The notes below the pieces were generated by a model, which was not told the origin of the DNA, made no database searches, and was given only the letters and a program-made list of their open reading frames with translations. A stretch of DNA of 64,000 bases. It comes from Anaerococcus sp. Marseille-Q5996 (GTDB lineage: Bacteria > Bacillota > Clostridia > Tissierellales > Peptoniphilaceae). Below are positions 53,801 through 62,522 of the stretch, piece by piece. The position numbers and the translations under genes were made by a program. The stretch covers positions 124,001-188,000 of the forward strand of contig NZ_CAMPPE010000004.1 of assembly GCF_946893725.1 (NCBI RefSeq). The letters are read 5' to 3'. The first letter of the stretch is position 1. The number at the start of each line of letters is the position of its first letter.

Positions 53801-54447
53801 AATACAATATTCCATTTGGATCAAGAATCCTAGTTCATGATGGAGATGTTGTAGAAAAAGGTGACCAATTAACAGAAGGTTCACTTGATCCACATGATGT
53901 ATTAAATGTACTTGGAAAAATCGGTGTACAAAACTATATCACAAAAGAAGTACAAAAGGTATATAGGATTCAAGGGGTAGAAATCGATGATAGACACATC
54001 GAAGTTATTGCCCGCCAAATGCTTAAAAAAGTTAAAATTGACGAATCAGGCGACACAGAATTCTTACCAGGTTCCTTACAAGAAAGACGTGATGTTGATT
54101 TTGTAAATGAACAAATGATTGAAGAAGGAAAAGCTCCTGCAGAATACACTCAAGAATTACTAGGTATCACAAAAGCATCACTTGCGACAGATTCTTGGTT
54201 ATCAGCAGCATCCTTCCAAGAAACCACAAGAGTTCTTACAGATGCATCCATAAAAGGAAAAGTCGATGACCTAATGGGTTTAAAAGAAAATATCATTATA
54301 GGTAAACTTATACCAGCAGGTACAGGTATGAAACGCTACAATGATGTGGACATTGACTATGAAACAAAAGAATTAGAAGATGCACAAATCGCTCTAAATA
54401 TTGAAGAAGCTGAAAGTTTAGAAGCTGATGAGCAATTACAAAATTAA
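50884..54447 (+). CDS. rpoC: DNA-directed RNA polymerase beta' subunit
   Basis: Carries the active-site Mg2+ motif [19 protein letters not shown]. The N-terminal zinc-ribbon is [20 protein letters not shown] (~60-79); the second zinc site is in [18 protein letters not shown]. Bridge/trigger-helix region segments such as [18 protein letters not shown] and [28 protein letters not shown] are intact. Length of 1187 residues is normal for Firmicutes. RBS AGGGAG. It is cotranscribed with rpoB and ends in a strong terminator; no rpsL/rpsG follow within the window. Confidence 0.99.
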   Translation: MSELTQFDGMRMKIASPEKIRSWSHGEVKKPETINYRTLKPEKDGLFCEKIFGPTKDYECSCGKYKRIRYKGVVCEKCGVEVTKAKVRRERMGHIELAAPVSHIWYFKGIPSKMGLLLDMSPRILEKILYFASYVVINPGESGFAFKEEISETQYQEAIELHPDDLEFRAAMGAEAVKELLASIDLEKEYELLLKELEESTGQKKVRISRRLEVVDAFMTSGNRPEWMILDVLPVMPPELRPMVQLEGGRFATSDLNDLYRRVINRNNRLKRLLDIGAPEIIVRNEKRMLQEAVDALIDNGRRGRAVTGASNRNMKSLSDLLKGKSGRFRQNLLGKRVDYSGRSVIVVGPDLKFNQCGLPQEMALELFKPFIMNKVVDRGMAHNLKSAKKMVEKKDPRVYDVLEEVIKDHPVLLNRAPTLHRLGIQSFEPVLVEGKAIKLHPLACNAFNADFDGDQMAIHLPLSNEAQIEARLLMMSTNNILGLKDGKPITSPSQDMVLGAYYLTTIKEGAKGEGMVFESTNEMKKALLAGDVEYQSRVSVRIKHSPEDPGKIVESSVGRFIYNEGIPQDLGYVNRKEDPYSLEINQVADSGVLKDIVDRCFRRHGNIKTAEVLDYIKQTGYRYSTLSGLTVSMADVTIPKEKWDIISEADAEVDNYEKLYRRGLITDEERYEKVIDIWRETTDKVTEALLTDLRDDNNIKIFADSGARGSTNQIRQLGGMRGLMSQADGKTIEIPVKANFREGLSVQEYFISSHGSRKGLTDTALRTADSGYLTRRMVDISQDVIVTEDDCHTNGYVEAYEFKDGNELIENLYTRIVGRTSFEDIKDENGEILAAKDELIDEDTAEKIVAAGVKKVKLRSVLECRAKQGVCAACYGRNLATGKPVNIGEAVGIIAAQSIGEPGTQLTMRTFHSGGIAGVGITSGLPRVEELFEARKPKGLAYIAENSGTVTLIQNEKKTDVEIESEDGYVQKYNIPFGSRILVHDGDVVEKGDQLTEGSLDPHDVLNVLGKIGVQNYITKEVQKVYRIQGVEIDDRHIEVIARQMLKKVKIDESGDTEFLPGSLQERRDVDFVNEQMIEEGKAPAEYTQELLGITKASLATDSWLSAASFQETTRVLTDASIKGKVDDLMGLKENIIIGKLIPAGTGMKRYNDVDIDYETKELEDAQIALNIEEAESLEADEQLQN

Positions 54448-54454
54448 ATAAATT

Positions 54455-54488
54455 TAAAACAACCGATTAAAGTCGGTTGTTTTTTTAT
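54455..54488 (+). terminator. Intrinsic terminator after rpoC
   Basis: Perfect stem ACAACCGA / TCGGTTGT with a 6-nt loop, followed by seven T's. Confidence 0.93.
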
Positions 54489-54570
54489 GATTAACTTTAT
54501 TATGCTAAAAATAGGGTATAATTATCAAAACCACAAAGCAATTTATAAAAATTTATGAGAGGACCTATAC

Positions 54571-55467
54571 ATGGATAAAGAATACTCAGTCTTTAAAGCT
54601 AAATCTATTGAATCATTGAAAATTTATAAAATAGTCACTGGAATAATTACTAGCCTTATATTTATAATTTCTTATGCTTATCCAGTTTTTGTAGATATAA
54701 GTAGTTTTGACCCTAATCAGGGAAATTTTATAGTACATATTATATTAAGTCAAATCAAAATTATGCTAGCCTACATAATAAGTATTCTAATCCATGAGCT
54801 AGGGCACTTGTTTTTTGGTCTAATATTCTCTAGAAAATTTCAATCGATTAGTATATTAGGATTAACCTTTAAAAAAGAAGATGGAAAATATAAAATTATC
54901 AAAAATATATCTAAAAGTCCAGGTATAGGTCAAGTTGTTACCACAAATTATGGTAAGTATGGTAATGCTAAATTTATCCTATACAATCTAGGCGGACTTA
55001 TATTTTGGTTTATTACTTTAATTATATTATTTTCCACTAATAAGGCCCCATACCTTAGATCAATTACCTTAGGTCTCACTCTAATAGAATTAGTGCCAAT
55101 GAGACATGCAAGTGGATTGGGTGGAAATGATATTTATAATGTCTTATCCTTGATATTTTCTCCAAATATCCGCTCATCCTTCAAAGCTTACGAAAAAATA
55201 GATCCTTTGTATGATGACGTAAGCTATAACTATGAGGATTTAAAAGAAATTGAAGATTGTCTTCTTAATTCTGGATATCTTTTTAATAAGCATCTATTAT
55301 ATATTTACTATGCAAACTATTTTGTTAAAGAAAGAAAAATATCAGAAGCAAAACATTACTTAAATCTTGCAAAGTCAATGGAGGCTGATTTTCCAGATGA
55401 AGAAAAGTTTTACTATTTAGAAAGTGATATAGAAAAGATAGAAAATAATTTGGCTTTAATAGAATAA
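54571..55467 (+). CDS. S2P/M50-like membrane metalloprotease with C-terminal TPR-like tail
   Basis: The zinc motif HELGH occurs at residues 75-79 inside a hydrophobic helix (AYIISILIHELGHLFFGLIF), the hallmark of intramembrane M50 proteases. YNLGGLIFWFITLIILF (~138) is a candidate for the family's N-x-x-G segment, and LGGNDIYNVL (Asp187) may be the third metal ligand. About five hydrophobic segments are seen. Residues ~230-298 are helical and TPR-like (ANYFVKERKISEAKHYLNLAKSME). No PDZ domain is present. RBS GAGAGG. A stand-alone gene; catalysis is inferred from the motif only. Confidence 0.72.
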   Translation: MDKEYSVFKAKSIESLKIYKIVTGIITSLIFIISYAYPVFVDISSFDPNQGNFIVHIILSQIKIMLAYIISILIHELGHLFFGLIFSRKFQSISILGLTFKKEDGKYKIIKNISKSPGIGQVVTTNYGKYGNAKFILYNLGGLIFWFITLIILFSTNKAPYLRSITLGLTLIELVPMRHASGLGGNDIYNVLSLIFSPNIRSSFKAYEKIDPLYDDVSYNYEDLKEIEDCLLNSGYLFNKHLLYIYYANYFVKERKISEAKHYLNLAKSMEADFPDEEKFYYLESDIEKIENNLALIE

Positions 55468-55483
55468 AATAATGATTAAACAA

Positions 55484-55523
55484 AAAACTGACCTTATAAA
55501 TTTGTTATAAGGTCAGTTTTTTT
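55484..55523. terminator. Bidirectional intrinsic terminator
   Basis: Perfect stem AAACTGACCTTATAA / TTATAAGGTCAGTTT with a 5-nt loop, between the S2P-like gene and the convergent oxidoreductase gene. Confidence 0.93.
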
Positions 55524-55530
55524 GTCTATA

Positions 55531-56532
55531 TTATTCAAATATTTCTTTTAATGCCTTGTAGGTGTTAATCCTATTTTCTACTCCATAAATAGGAGTGAAG
55601 GCTAAGATTTCATCTAGGTCAAACTTACTTATCTCATCATAAAGTATGTCAGCTATTTCTTTTTTTGTGCCCTTTAGGATAAATCTAGAATCATAGGATT
55701 TTTGGAGTAAAGCTTTTTCATTTAAATCAAATTCGTAGTCTTTCACATCCTCTGGACTTACTAATCCCTTTGACCTGCCGCGGGCTTGTTGGAGGTGGAA
55801 GTAATCAAAGGCCTTGCCTAAATACTCTAATTCATCTTTGTCATCTGCAATTAACATTTTATAAGACATAGAGATATATGGTTTATCAGCAAAACTAGAT
55901 GCTTTAAAGTTTTTCTTGTAGTCTTTAAAAATATAGTCAGGAGTTTCTACTGCAAAAAATTTGGCATGAGAATAAGGCATACCCCATTCTGCAGCAACTG
56001 GTACCGCTTGGCCGGTTGACCCTAGCATCCATGGCATAACTAATTTTTCGTTATTCATTGGTATGGCCTTTACTCTTGAAAATACTGGGTCATTTGGTTC
56101 TTTATCTTCCAAATAATCTAAAATTATTTTTATCTCATCATATAATTGGCTAGATTTATTAGGATATCCTTGGTTTAAGGCGCGTATTTCCAAAGGACCA
56201 GATCCAGGAGCACGACCAATACCTAAGTCAACCCTGCCAGGAGCAAGTTCTGCCATGGTTTTAAAAGTTTCTGCAACCTTTAGGGGCGAATAGTGCATAA
56301 TCATTGTCCCACCAGTTCCTATTACGATATTTTCAGTGTTTGATAAAAAATATGTTGCAAGTATTTCTGGTGCAACTGAAAGTAGGTTTTCAAAGCCATG
56401 GTGCTCTGCAAACCAATATCTATCATAGCCAAGATTGTCTAATTCGACTACCATTTTTTTGGTATCATTAAAGACATCTTGGTTAGTTTTTCCTGTTTCT
56501 CTTATTAATAAATCATGGACTCCAAGTTTCAT
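55531..56532 (-). CDS. Luciferase-like (LLM class) flavin-dependent oxidoreductase, copy 2
   Basis: A 333-residue TIM-barrel flavin enzyme of the bacterial luciferase-like superfamily, in the MsnO8/YceB-like group. Signatures: LGYDRYWFAEHHGFENLLSVAPEIL, PLKVAETFKTMAELAPGRVDLGIGRAPGSGPLEIRAL, and PWMLGSTGQAVPVAAEWGMPYSHAKFF. The start at 56532 (MKLGVHDLLIRE) is set by TAAGGAGGTCATT directly upstream. It is a close tandem paralog of the gene at 56651. Substrate unknown. Confidence 0.9.
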   Translation of the reverse strand: MKLGVHDLLIRETGKTNQDVFNDTKKMVVELDNLGYDRYWFAEHHGFENLLSVAPEILATYFLSNTENIVIGTGGTMIMHYSPLKVAETFKTMAELAPGRVDLGIGRAPGSGPLEIRALNQGYPNKSSQLYDEIKIILDYLEDKEPNDPVFSRVKAIPMNNEKLVMPWMLGSTGQAVPVAAEWGMPYSHAKFFAVETPDYIFKDYKKNFKASSFADKPYISMSYKMLIADDKDELEYLGKAFDYFHLQQARGRSKGLVSPEDVKDYEFDLNEKALLQKSYDSRFILKGTKKEIADILYDEISKFDLDEILAFTPIYGVENRINTYKALKEIFE

Positions 56533-56596
56533 AATGACCTCCTTAAAGTTCAAATCATTGCTAACATTATTATACTCGTTGCTAGGAAATATTGGC

Positions 56597-56630
56597 ATAA
56601 AAATATCAACCCCAAAATGGGGTTGATAAA
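56597..56630 (-). terminator. Intrinsic terminator between the two oxidoreductase genes
   Basis: Perfect stem ATCAACCCC / GGGGTTGAT with loop AAAAT; on the minus strand it is followed by ATTTTTATG. It ends the upstream paralog's transcript, so the two copies are separately terminated. Confidence 0.85.
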
Positions 56631-56650
56631 GGATGAGTATTATTTAATTT

Positions 56651-57652
56651 TTAGTCAAAAATTTCTTTTAATAGTTTGTAAGTATTAATTCTATTTTCAA
56701 TTCCAAAAATAGGGGTGAAACAAAGAATTTCATCTAGGTAGAATTCTTCGATTTCTTCATTTAAAATATCTGCGATTTCTTGTTTGTTGCCCTTTAATAT
56801 AAATCTATTTTCATAGGCTTTTTTTAGAATTGCCTGCTCATTTAAATTAAAGTGATAGTCCTTGATTTCTTCTGGATCTACAATACCGCTCCAATCTCCC
56901 TTAGTTTGTTGGATGTGGCAGTACTCATAAGATTTGCTTAAATATTCAAGCTCGTCTTTGTCTTCACTAAGTAAAATTTTATAAGACATCGATATGTATG
57001 GTTTGTCAGCAAAAACTGATGGTTTAAATTCTGATCTATATTGTTTAAATACTTCTGCTGGTGTTTCGCATAAGAAAAACTTTGCGTGAGAATACGGTAG
57101 TCCCCATTCTGCAGCCTTTGGTGCTGCCTTACCAGTAGAGCCTAGCATCCAAGGATGAACCATGGATTCGTTGTGGGTTGGTACTGCTTTTACATTTCTA
57201 TAGATTGGGTCTTCAGGTTTTTTATCAGCTAAATAATCTAAAATAGTTTCTATCTCATCAAAAAGTTCTGGTGACTTTTCTGAAAATTTGTGGTTTAGGG
57301 CACGAGTTTCAGAAACTCCACAACCTGGAGCACGGCCTATACCAATGTCGACCCTGCCAGGTGCAAGTTCAGCCATGGTCTTAAAAACTTCTGCAATTTT
57401 CAAAGGTGAATAGTGCATTACCATGCAACCGCCTGCTCCAACTTTAATATTTTTTGTAAGTGCTAAAAAGTGGCTGGCAATTACTTCAGGTGCAACAGCT
57501 AGCAAACTTTCATAGCCGTGGTGTTCGGAAAACCAGTATCTATCATAGCCTAGTTCATCTAATTCCAAGACCATTTTTTTCGTATCTTCAAAGAACTCTT
57601 GGTTAGTTCTTCCATTTTGTCTTAACATCAAATCATGAACGCCAAGTTTCAT
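56651..57652 (-). CDS. Luciferase-like (LLM class) flavin-dependent oxidoreductase, copy 1
   Basis: Also exactly 333 residues and collinear with its neighbour throughout: LGYDRYWFSEHHGYESLLAVAPEVI, PLKIAEVFKTMAELAPGRVDIGIGRAPGCGVSETRAL, PWMLGSTGKAAPKAAEWGLPYSHAKFF. The start at 57652 is fixed by TGGAGG; a TTG 12 nt upstream would include the RBS. A Cys replaces the Ser in the RAPGxG loop relative to the other copy. Tandem duplication followed by divergence is the simplest explanation. Confidence 0.9.
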   Translation of the reverse strand: MKLGVHDLMLRQNGRTNQEFFEDTKKMVLELDELGYDRYWFSEHHGYESLLAVAPEVIASHFLALTKNIKVGAGGCMVMHYSPLKIAEVFKTMAELAPGRVDIGIGRAPGCGVSETRALNHKFSEKSPELFDEIETILDYLADKKPEDPIYRNVKAVPTHNESMVHPWMLGSTGKAAPKAAEWGLPYSHAKFFLCETPAEVFKQYRSEFKPSVFADKPYISMSYKILLSEDKDELEYLSKSYEYCHIQQTKGDWSGIVDPEEIKDYHFNLNEQAILKKAYENRFILKGNKQEIADILNEEIEEFYLDEILCFTPIFGIENRINTYKLLKEIFD

Positions 57653-57918
57653 TTTTACCTCCAAATTAAAATCTTTTTAATATTAAACTTATTATATCAT
57701 ATAAATTGGTAAATCAATAAAAAATATTGTGATTATATTGTTTATGCCAATTTATCAATTATACCTTAATAATTAAATTTATTTTACAAATATAACTAAA
57801 TAATATTTAATAAAAATATTGTATAATAAAAATAATAGCTTACACTTGTAAGCAAAGATTTTTTGAAACTTTTATTGGATTAATATATAAAAAGTATTAA
57901 TGATAAGAGGAGTTATGG
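57653..57918. other. AT-rich divergent spacer upstream of the kinase gene
   Basis: About 266 nt with extremely low G+C and no gene. The plus-strand TATAAT at 57822-57827 is the best -10 for the large kinase gene; no matching -35 is seen. TATAAT is also present on the minus strand near 57700 for the oxidoreductase gene. Confidence 0.5.
57838..57853. promoter_or_regulatory. Perfect palindrome near the kinase-gene transcription start
   Basis: GCTTACA, CT, TGTAAGC: 7-bp arms with a 2-nt centre, located 10 nt after the TATAAT and therefore over the first transcribed bases. It is a candidate repressor site; the binding factor is unknown. Confidence 0.5.
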
Positions 57919-60900
57919 ATGAAGGATTTTAATTCACAAGAAATATTTATTAGTAAACTAAAAGAAAATGTGAATTCAAATAGGAGCTCTCTTGTAGGGG
58001 AAAAGTTTAATATCATTTCCATGATGGGTGAAGTGAAATATGAAGTAGAAGTAAAAAAACTCATCGGCGAGGGTGGTTCATCTATGGTCTATGAAGTTTT
58101 GGTAGACGATAGCTATCCACCATTAAAGAAAATGATTATGAAAGAATTTTACCCAAACTACAACGAGGAAGAGATTGTAGCTGAAAGAAATCCTATAAAT
58201 AGGTTGGAATTATATTTTGATGCCGATGATATCCAAGGTGAACAAAGGGTAAAAAAAGACCGCGATAAATTTATAGATGCCTATAATAAACACATCAGAA
58301 TCTTGGAAATGGATCCTTACTTAGAGGGCAAAATTGTAAGACCATACAGGGTAGAGATTGATAATTCATATTTATATTCTCTTTATGAGGTAGATACAGC
58401 TACAAGTGTAGATAAATACTACAATCTGGATTTGGCAAGGATTGTCGATATTTTGATACAAACATCAGATATTTTAATTCACCTACATAATAACGATATT
58501 ATTTACATGGATTTAAAACCAGCAAATATTTTATATGATTATAATAATAGCAAGGTTAAATTATTTGATTTTGATGCAGCCATTGACCTAAATGAGCTTG
58601 AATATGTAAATGAATTTTCTATGCCAAATGAAAAATCATTTATTCCTCCAGAAATAAGATATATATCAGATATAAATAAGAGAAAAGATATATTTATAAC
58701 CGAAGAAATCGATATATATATGCTTGGTGTGACTTTTTTTACCCTCCTTATGGGCAGGTATCCAACATATCAAGAAAATGAAGATATGGATTTGCTGGAA
58801 AGAAACATCAGGGATGTCCTAAATAATAAGTCAAATAAGATTTTAATAAATAAAATAGCAGAAGATGGCATTGTAAAAATCCTCCAAGAAACCTTGACAA
58901 TCCACAGATATATTAGGATTGAAGAGTTAAAGACAAAACTGCAAGAAGTAGAAAGAAACCTAAGATTTAGAAATAACGAGGAGTTTGCAAGTATTATTTC
59001 AGCTGCATATTTTTTGGACTATAATAGACTTTATAATTATATTGTCAAAAGAGATGGTAGCAAAAATATAGATGTAGCCATAGTTGGAAATAACAATATA
59101 TCCAAGACATTTTTTAGTTTGATATTTGCAGCGGTAAATTTAAAAGATGTTAATTTAAATATAACTTTTTATGACAAAAATCCCAATAAATTCTACCAGG
59201 AATTAATTTGTGAAAATCCACTCTTAACTGAAACTGCGGTTATATCTGTAAATGGGAAGGTAAAAATAAATAAAATAAATGAGGAAATTACTGATATTGC
59301 TTATGCAAATATTGATTTTAAATCTTCAAAAGAGAGGATAGACCAATCATATATTCTAATCCTAGATAAGACAGGTTATGATTATTACCATATGGCTGAT
59401 GGTCTCTACCATGAGTTTAAAAATGATCCTCAAAAACGAATAATTCTTAATTATTCAAGAAATAATCACGAAGTTGATATAAGGCAAGAGGGAAATATTT
59501 CTTATTATAACCTAGATTTGGCATCTACATCCACCTATAGAAATAGAGAATTTAGTGACAAAATTTTAGATGAGGCCTTTGAAATTTTTAGATTATATGT
59601 GTTAAATAGTTTTGGAGAAAGATCTGATAATTTCAATGCATGGAAATATTTTATTAAGGATGACTTTTATAATTTAAAATCATCTCTTAGAGTAGCCCTT
59701 TCCATAGAATACTATAAATTTATGGTTGGAGTAGAAAGCGCAGCTGACCCAGCTGATAAATTTTACAAGGAAGTTGTAAATATTGAGGATGATAAAGGGA
59801 TAAATACCAGAGATATTTTAGCCGACCACGAACATCAATCTTGGAATAGATTTATGATAGTCTTAGGTTATAAGGTACCTAGCAGAAAAGAACTTAGGTC
59901 TTATGCATACATTGATAAGAAAGGATATATAGATTTTCAAAATAAATATAATCCTTTCATAGCCAATTGTAATATAGGATTAATAAAAAATGGAGAATTG
60001 GACCAAATGTCCAAAATTTCAATATATATTGAAGAACTCATAAGAGAAAAGACTATTTATAAAGAAGAGCAAATAAAATCCAAGCTTTTAAATATTTTAT
60101 ATAACACATTTTGGGATGATAATGTTTACTTACAAAAATTAAAGCCATACTGGAGAGAATTAGTAGTAATTGCTAATAAAATTTTTCAAGATGAAGCCTA
60201 TTCCAACAATTCCTTAATTGTTTTAACCTATGAGATAGAAAAAATCCTAGCTGAATCTCAACCAGAATTAACACTTTTATCCAGTGATTATTATCAAATC
60301 AAGGATGATTTGAACTTGATTATAAAAAGAAATCAAAGTTTAAATATTAGAAGTATGGACTATATGATTATCGACTCTATACCTCTGATTGGATCAGAAA
60401 GAGTGAAGACTATATTTAAGCCATTTATAGATGATGATGAAAATCTATGGGCAAATATAATTGCAGCCATAAAATTTTACCCAGAAAAATTAGTTTTCTT
60501 AAGCGATACTCCAGTTGATGAGGGGAAAATAAATAGGATTAGAGACTTTTTGATAAAGAAAAGATTAAAGATATTTTTACAAATAGAAGTCATTTCCTAC
60601 GATAAATTGGACTTGTACAGCAGGGAAAATGCTATAGTAGATTTAACTTTAAATTCCCATATAGATGGCAAAAGAGAAGAAATAAATGGCTTGCCTTATG
60701 TTGAATACACTGGATTTAACCAATGGTTTGGAAACTACAAGGCATTAGATTATTATTTTACAAAAAGTTCATTAAGCGTAGATGAAACATTTTTCCTTAA
60801 TAATGCTCAAATCCATGACAACGGCTCATTATCAAGTATTACGAGGTTAAGAGATTATTATCCAAGTATTTGGGAGACTTATATGAAGCTTAGGTCTGAT

Positions 60901-61926
60901 GACTGGGATGATTTTGTAAAAGCTATAAAATATAGTGAAAATTATTATTTACTAAATTTGGATGATTACGAAAAAACAGACAATAACAGCTTAATTGAGG
61001 TGGGAGATTTTAAATTTAGGTCCTATGATGACAAGAAATATGTTTCTTTAAAAAATCTTTTGGACAAAATGATAAGTGAAGGCATACTTTACCAATATCA
61101 ATTTCCTCCAAATCCAGGAAAACTTAGACTCCACTCCTATAATGACCAAATGTCTAGAAAGATCGGTGACTTTATTTCAGAAAATATGTGGGATTATAAT
61201 GAAGGATTTGATTTACTAAAAACTGAACAAGCAGACAATAACTATAAAAAAAGTTATACTATTTTTTCAGATAAATTATGTTTTGCATATGAATATGAAG
61301 CTGAAAATTCAAAAGAATTTGCAGAAAAGATTAAGGCAATCATGGCAGACATTGATAGCAATAATGATGGGACCTATACCAGAATATTTAATCAGATTGA
61401 TGGTAAGGAATATGCTAAAGATTTGAAAGGCAAAGTTTTATTAAATTATGAATATGGGGACCCAGCCTTTAGAGAATATTTCAGAAGAAAGGGAAGTTTA
61501 CTGAGAGTTTATACTTATTTTGAGCTGATAAAAGATAGAGAATTTTTTGATGATATAAAACTTAGGGTAAACCTTAGGTGGAAGGCCTATGATGATTATA
61601 GGCAAGATAGTCTACCAATAGAAAATGTGTTGGATATTGTATGTACCAAAGGATTTTCTACAATTATTATTTCAACAATAGAAGGTAATATAAAAAACGA
61701 GGACCTTTACGAAATAAATAATTATACCAAACAGTTTGGAATGGATGCTAAACCAGTTTTAGTAACCTCAAATTCAGATGATGATACCAGTCAAATAAAA
61801 ATGATTGCAGCTGCAGCTGGGGTTTATTTTATAGATAGGCAAATGCTAAAAGAAAATGGTGTTGCTGATTACATTAAAAATATAGCTCTTGGTAAAAAAG
61901 ATTGGAAAAATATAGAAGACAAATAA
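57919..61926 (+). CDS. Multidomain Ser/Thr kinase fused to Rossmann, RyR-like and DUF1887/CARF-nuclease-like regions
   Basis: A 1335-residue soluble protein. Residues ~40-345 form a kinase: Gly loop IGEGGSSMVY (49-58), Lys75 in MIMKEF, catalytic loop YMDLKPANIL (Asp198, Lys200, Asn203), DFG as DFD (217-219), PPE (243-245), DIYMLGVTFFTLLMGRYP. Residues ~383-540 look Rossmann-like (DVAIVGNNNISKTFFSLIFAAV). Residues ~633-690 have ILADHEHQSWNRFMIVLGY, like the EHxRW core of bacterial RyR domains. Residues ~812-935 resemble a Card1-type CARF (LWANIIAAIKFYPEKLVFLSD...AIVDLTLNSH). Residues ~1185-1315 follow the DUF1887 nuclease (GSLLRVYTYFELI, NVLDIVCTKG, IISTIEGN, EDLYEINNYTKQFG). There is no signal peptide or membrane segment. 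RBS AGAGGAG sets the ATG. Kinase assignment is firm, later domains are by pattern. It stands alone. Confidence 0.85.
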   Translation: MKDFNSQEIFISKLKENVNSNRSSLVGEKFNIISMMGEVKYEVEVKKLIGEGGSSMVYEVLVDDSYPPLKKMIMKEFYPNYNEEEIVAERNPINRLELYFDADDIQGEQRVKKDRDKFIDAYNKHIRILEMDPYLEGKIVRPYRVEIDNSYLYSLYEVDTATSVDKYYNLDLARIVDILIQTSDILIHLHNNDIIYMDLKPANILYDYNNSKVKLFDFDAAIDLNELEYVNEFSMPNEKSFIPPEIRYISDINKRKDIFITEEIDIYMLGVTFFTLLMGRYPTYQENEDMDLLERNIRDVLNNKSNKILINKIAEDGIVKILQETLTIHRYIRIEELKTKLQEVERNLRFRNNEEFASIISAAYFLDYNRLYNYIVKRDGSKNIDVAIVGNNNISKTFFSLIFAAVNLKDVNLNITFYDKNPNKFYQELICENPLLTETAVISVNGKVKINKINEEITDIAYANIDFKSSKERIDQSYILILDKTGYDYYHMADGLYHEFKNDPQKRIILNYSRNNHEVDIRQEGNISYYNLDLASTSTYRNREFSDKILDEAFEIFRLYVLNSFGERSDNFNAWKYFIKDDFYNLKSSLRVALSIEYYKFMVGVESAADPADKFYKEVVNIEDDKGINTRDILADHEHQSWNRFMIVLGYKVPSRKELRSYAYIDKKGYIDFQNKYNPFIANCNIGLIKNGELDQMSKISIYIEELIREKTIYKEEQIKSKLLNILYNTFWDDNVYLQKLKPYWRELVVIANKIFQDEAYSNNSLIVLTYEIEKILAESQPELTLLSSDYYQIKDDLNLIIKRNQSLNIRSMDYMIIDSIPLIGSERVKTIFKPFIDDDENLWANIIAAIKFYPEKLVFLSDTPVDEGKINRIRDFLIKKRLKIFLQIEVISYDKLDLYSRENAIVDLTLNSHIDGKREEINGLPYVEYTGFNQWFGNYKALDYYFTKSSLSVDETFFLNNAQIHDNGSLSSITRLRDYYPSIWETYMKLRSDDWDDFVKAIKYSENYYLLNLDDYEKTDNNSLIEVGDFKFRSYDDKKYVSLKNLLDKMISEGILYQYQFPPNPGKLRLHSYNDQMSRKIGDFISENMWDYNEGFDLLKTEQADNNYKKSYTIFSDKLCFAYEYEAENSKEFAEKIKAIMADIDSNNDGTYTRIFNQIDGKEYAKDLKGKVLLNYEYGDPAFREYFRRKGSLLRVYTYFELIKDREFFDDIKLRVNLRWKAYDDYRQDSLPIENVLDIVCTKGFSTIIISTIEGNIKNEDLYEINNYTKQFGMDAKPVLVTSNSDDDTSQIKMIAAAAGVYFIDRQMLKENGVADYIKNIALGKKDWKNIEDK

Positions 61927-61931
61927 AAATA

Positions 61932-61970
61932 AAAACCTCACCAGTATATACTGATGAGGTTAATTTTTTA
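61932..61970. terminator. Bidirectional intrinsic terminator
   Basis: Long stem AACCTCACCAGTA / TACTGATGAGGTT (one mismatch) with a 2-nt centre, A-run and T-run flanks, between the kinase gene and tpx. Confidence 0.92.
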
Positions 61971-62468
61971 TTAAACTAATTTTTTAACTTCTTCTAAGGC
62001 CTTGTCAAAGTCAACTTCGTCTGTTACTTCTGGCACGTATTCGACATAAGCTACTTTGCCGTCCTTATCAACAACTACAACTCCACGAGCTAGTAATTTG
62101 TTTTCTTCCATTAGGAATCCGTATTTTTCTCCAAATTCGCGATCTTTGTAGTCTGAGATCATTAAATTGTTTTCGATTCCTTCATTTGAACAAAATCTTG
62201 CTTGAGCAAATGGTAGGTCTTCTGTAATAGTAACCACATTTACTCCTTCAAGCTCGCTTGCTTCTTTGTTAAACTTTTTAGCTTGAAGTGCACAAACTTC
62301 AGTATCTAAAGATGGAGCAACTGAGTAGACAACTACTTTGTTATCACAATTTTCGCTTGACCATTCGCTAAGGTCATTCATAGTTGCCTTAAATGCTGGA
62401 GCTTGGTCTCCAACTTTGATTTCATTTCCTATTAGATTTACTTTATTTCCTGCAAATGTAATATCCAT
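61971..62468 (-). CDS. tpx: Thiol peroxidase (Tpx-type peroxiredoxin)
   Basis: Atypical 2-Cys peroxiredoxin that reduces hydroperoxides with thioredoxin. The peroxidatic Cys lies in VAPSLDTEVCALQAKKF (~50-66; consensus PSxDTxVC) and the resolving Cys in LPFAQARFCSNEGIENN (~89-105). The N-terminus ITFAGNKVNLIGNEIKVGDQAPAFKA is the Tpx signature. Length is 165 residues. RBS AGGAGG. The usual Val-Pro-Ser is changed to Ala-Pro-Ser, a mild variation. It defends an anaerobe against peroxide. Confidence 0.95.
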   Translation of the reverse strand: MDITFAGNKVNLIGNEIKVGDQAPAFKATMNDLSEWSSENCDNKVVVYSVAPSLDTEVCALQAKKFNKEASELEGVNVVTITEDLPFAQARFCSNEGIENNLMISDYKDREFGEKYGFLMEENKLLARGVVVVDKDGKVAYVEYVPEVTDEVDFDKALEEVKKLV

Positions 62469-62522
62469 TGGTATATCCTCCTAAAAATTTATTCATTTAT
62501 CATTTTCATATATACCCACAAA

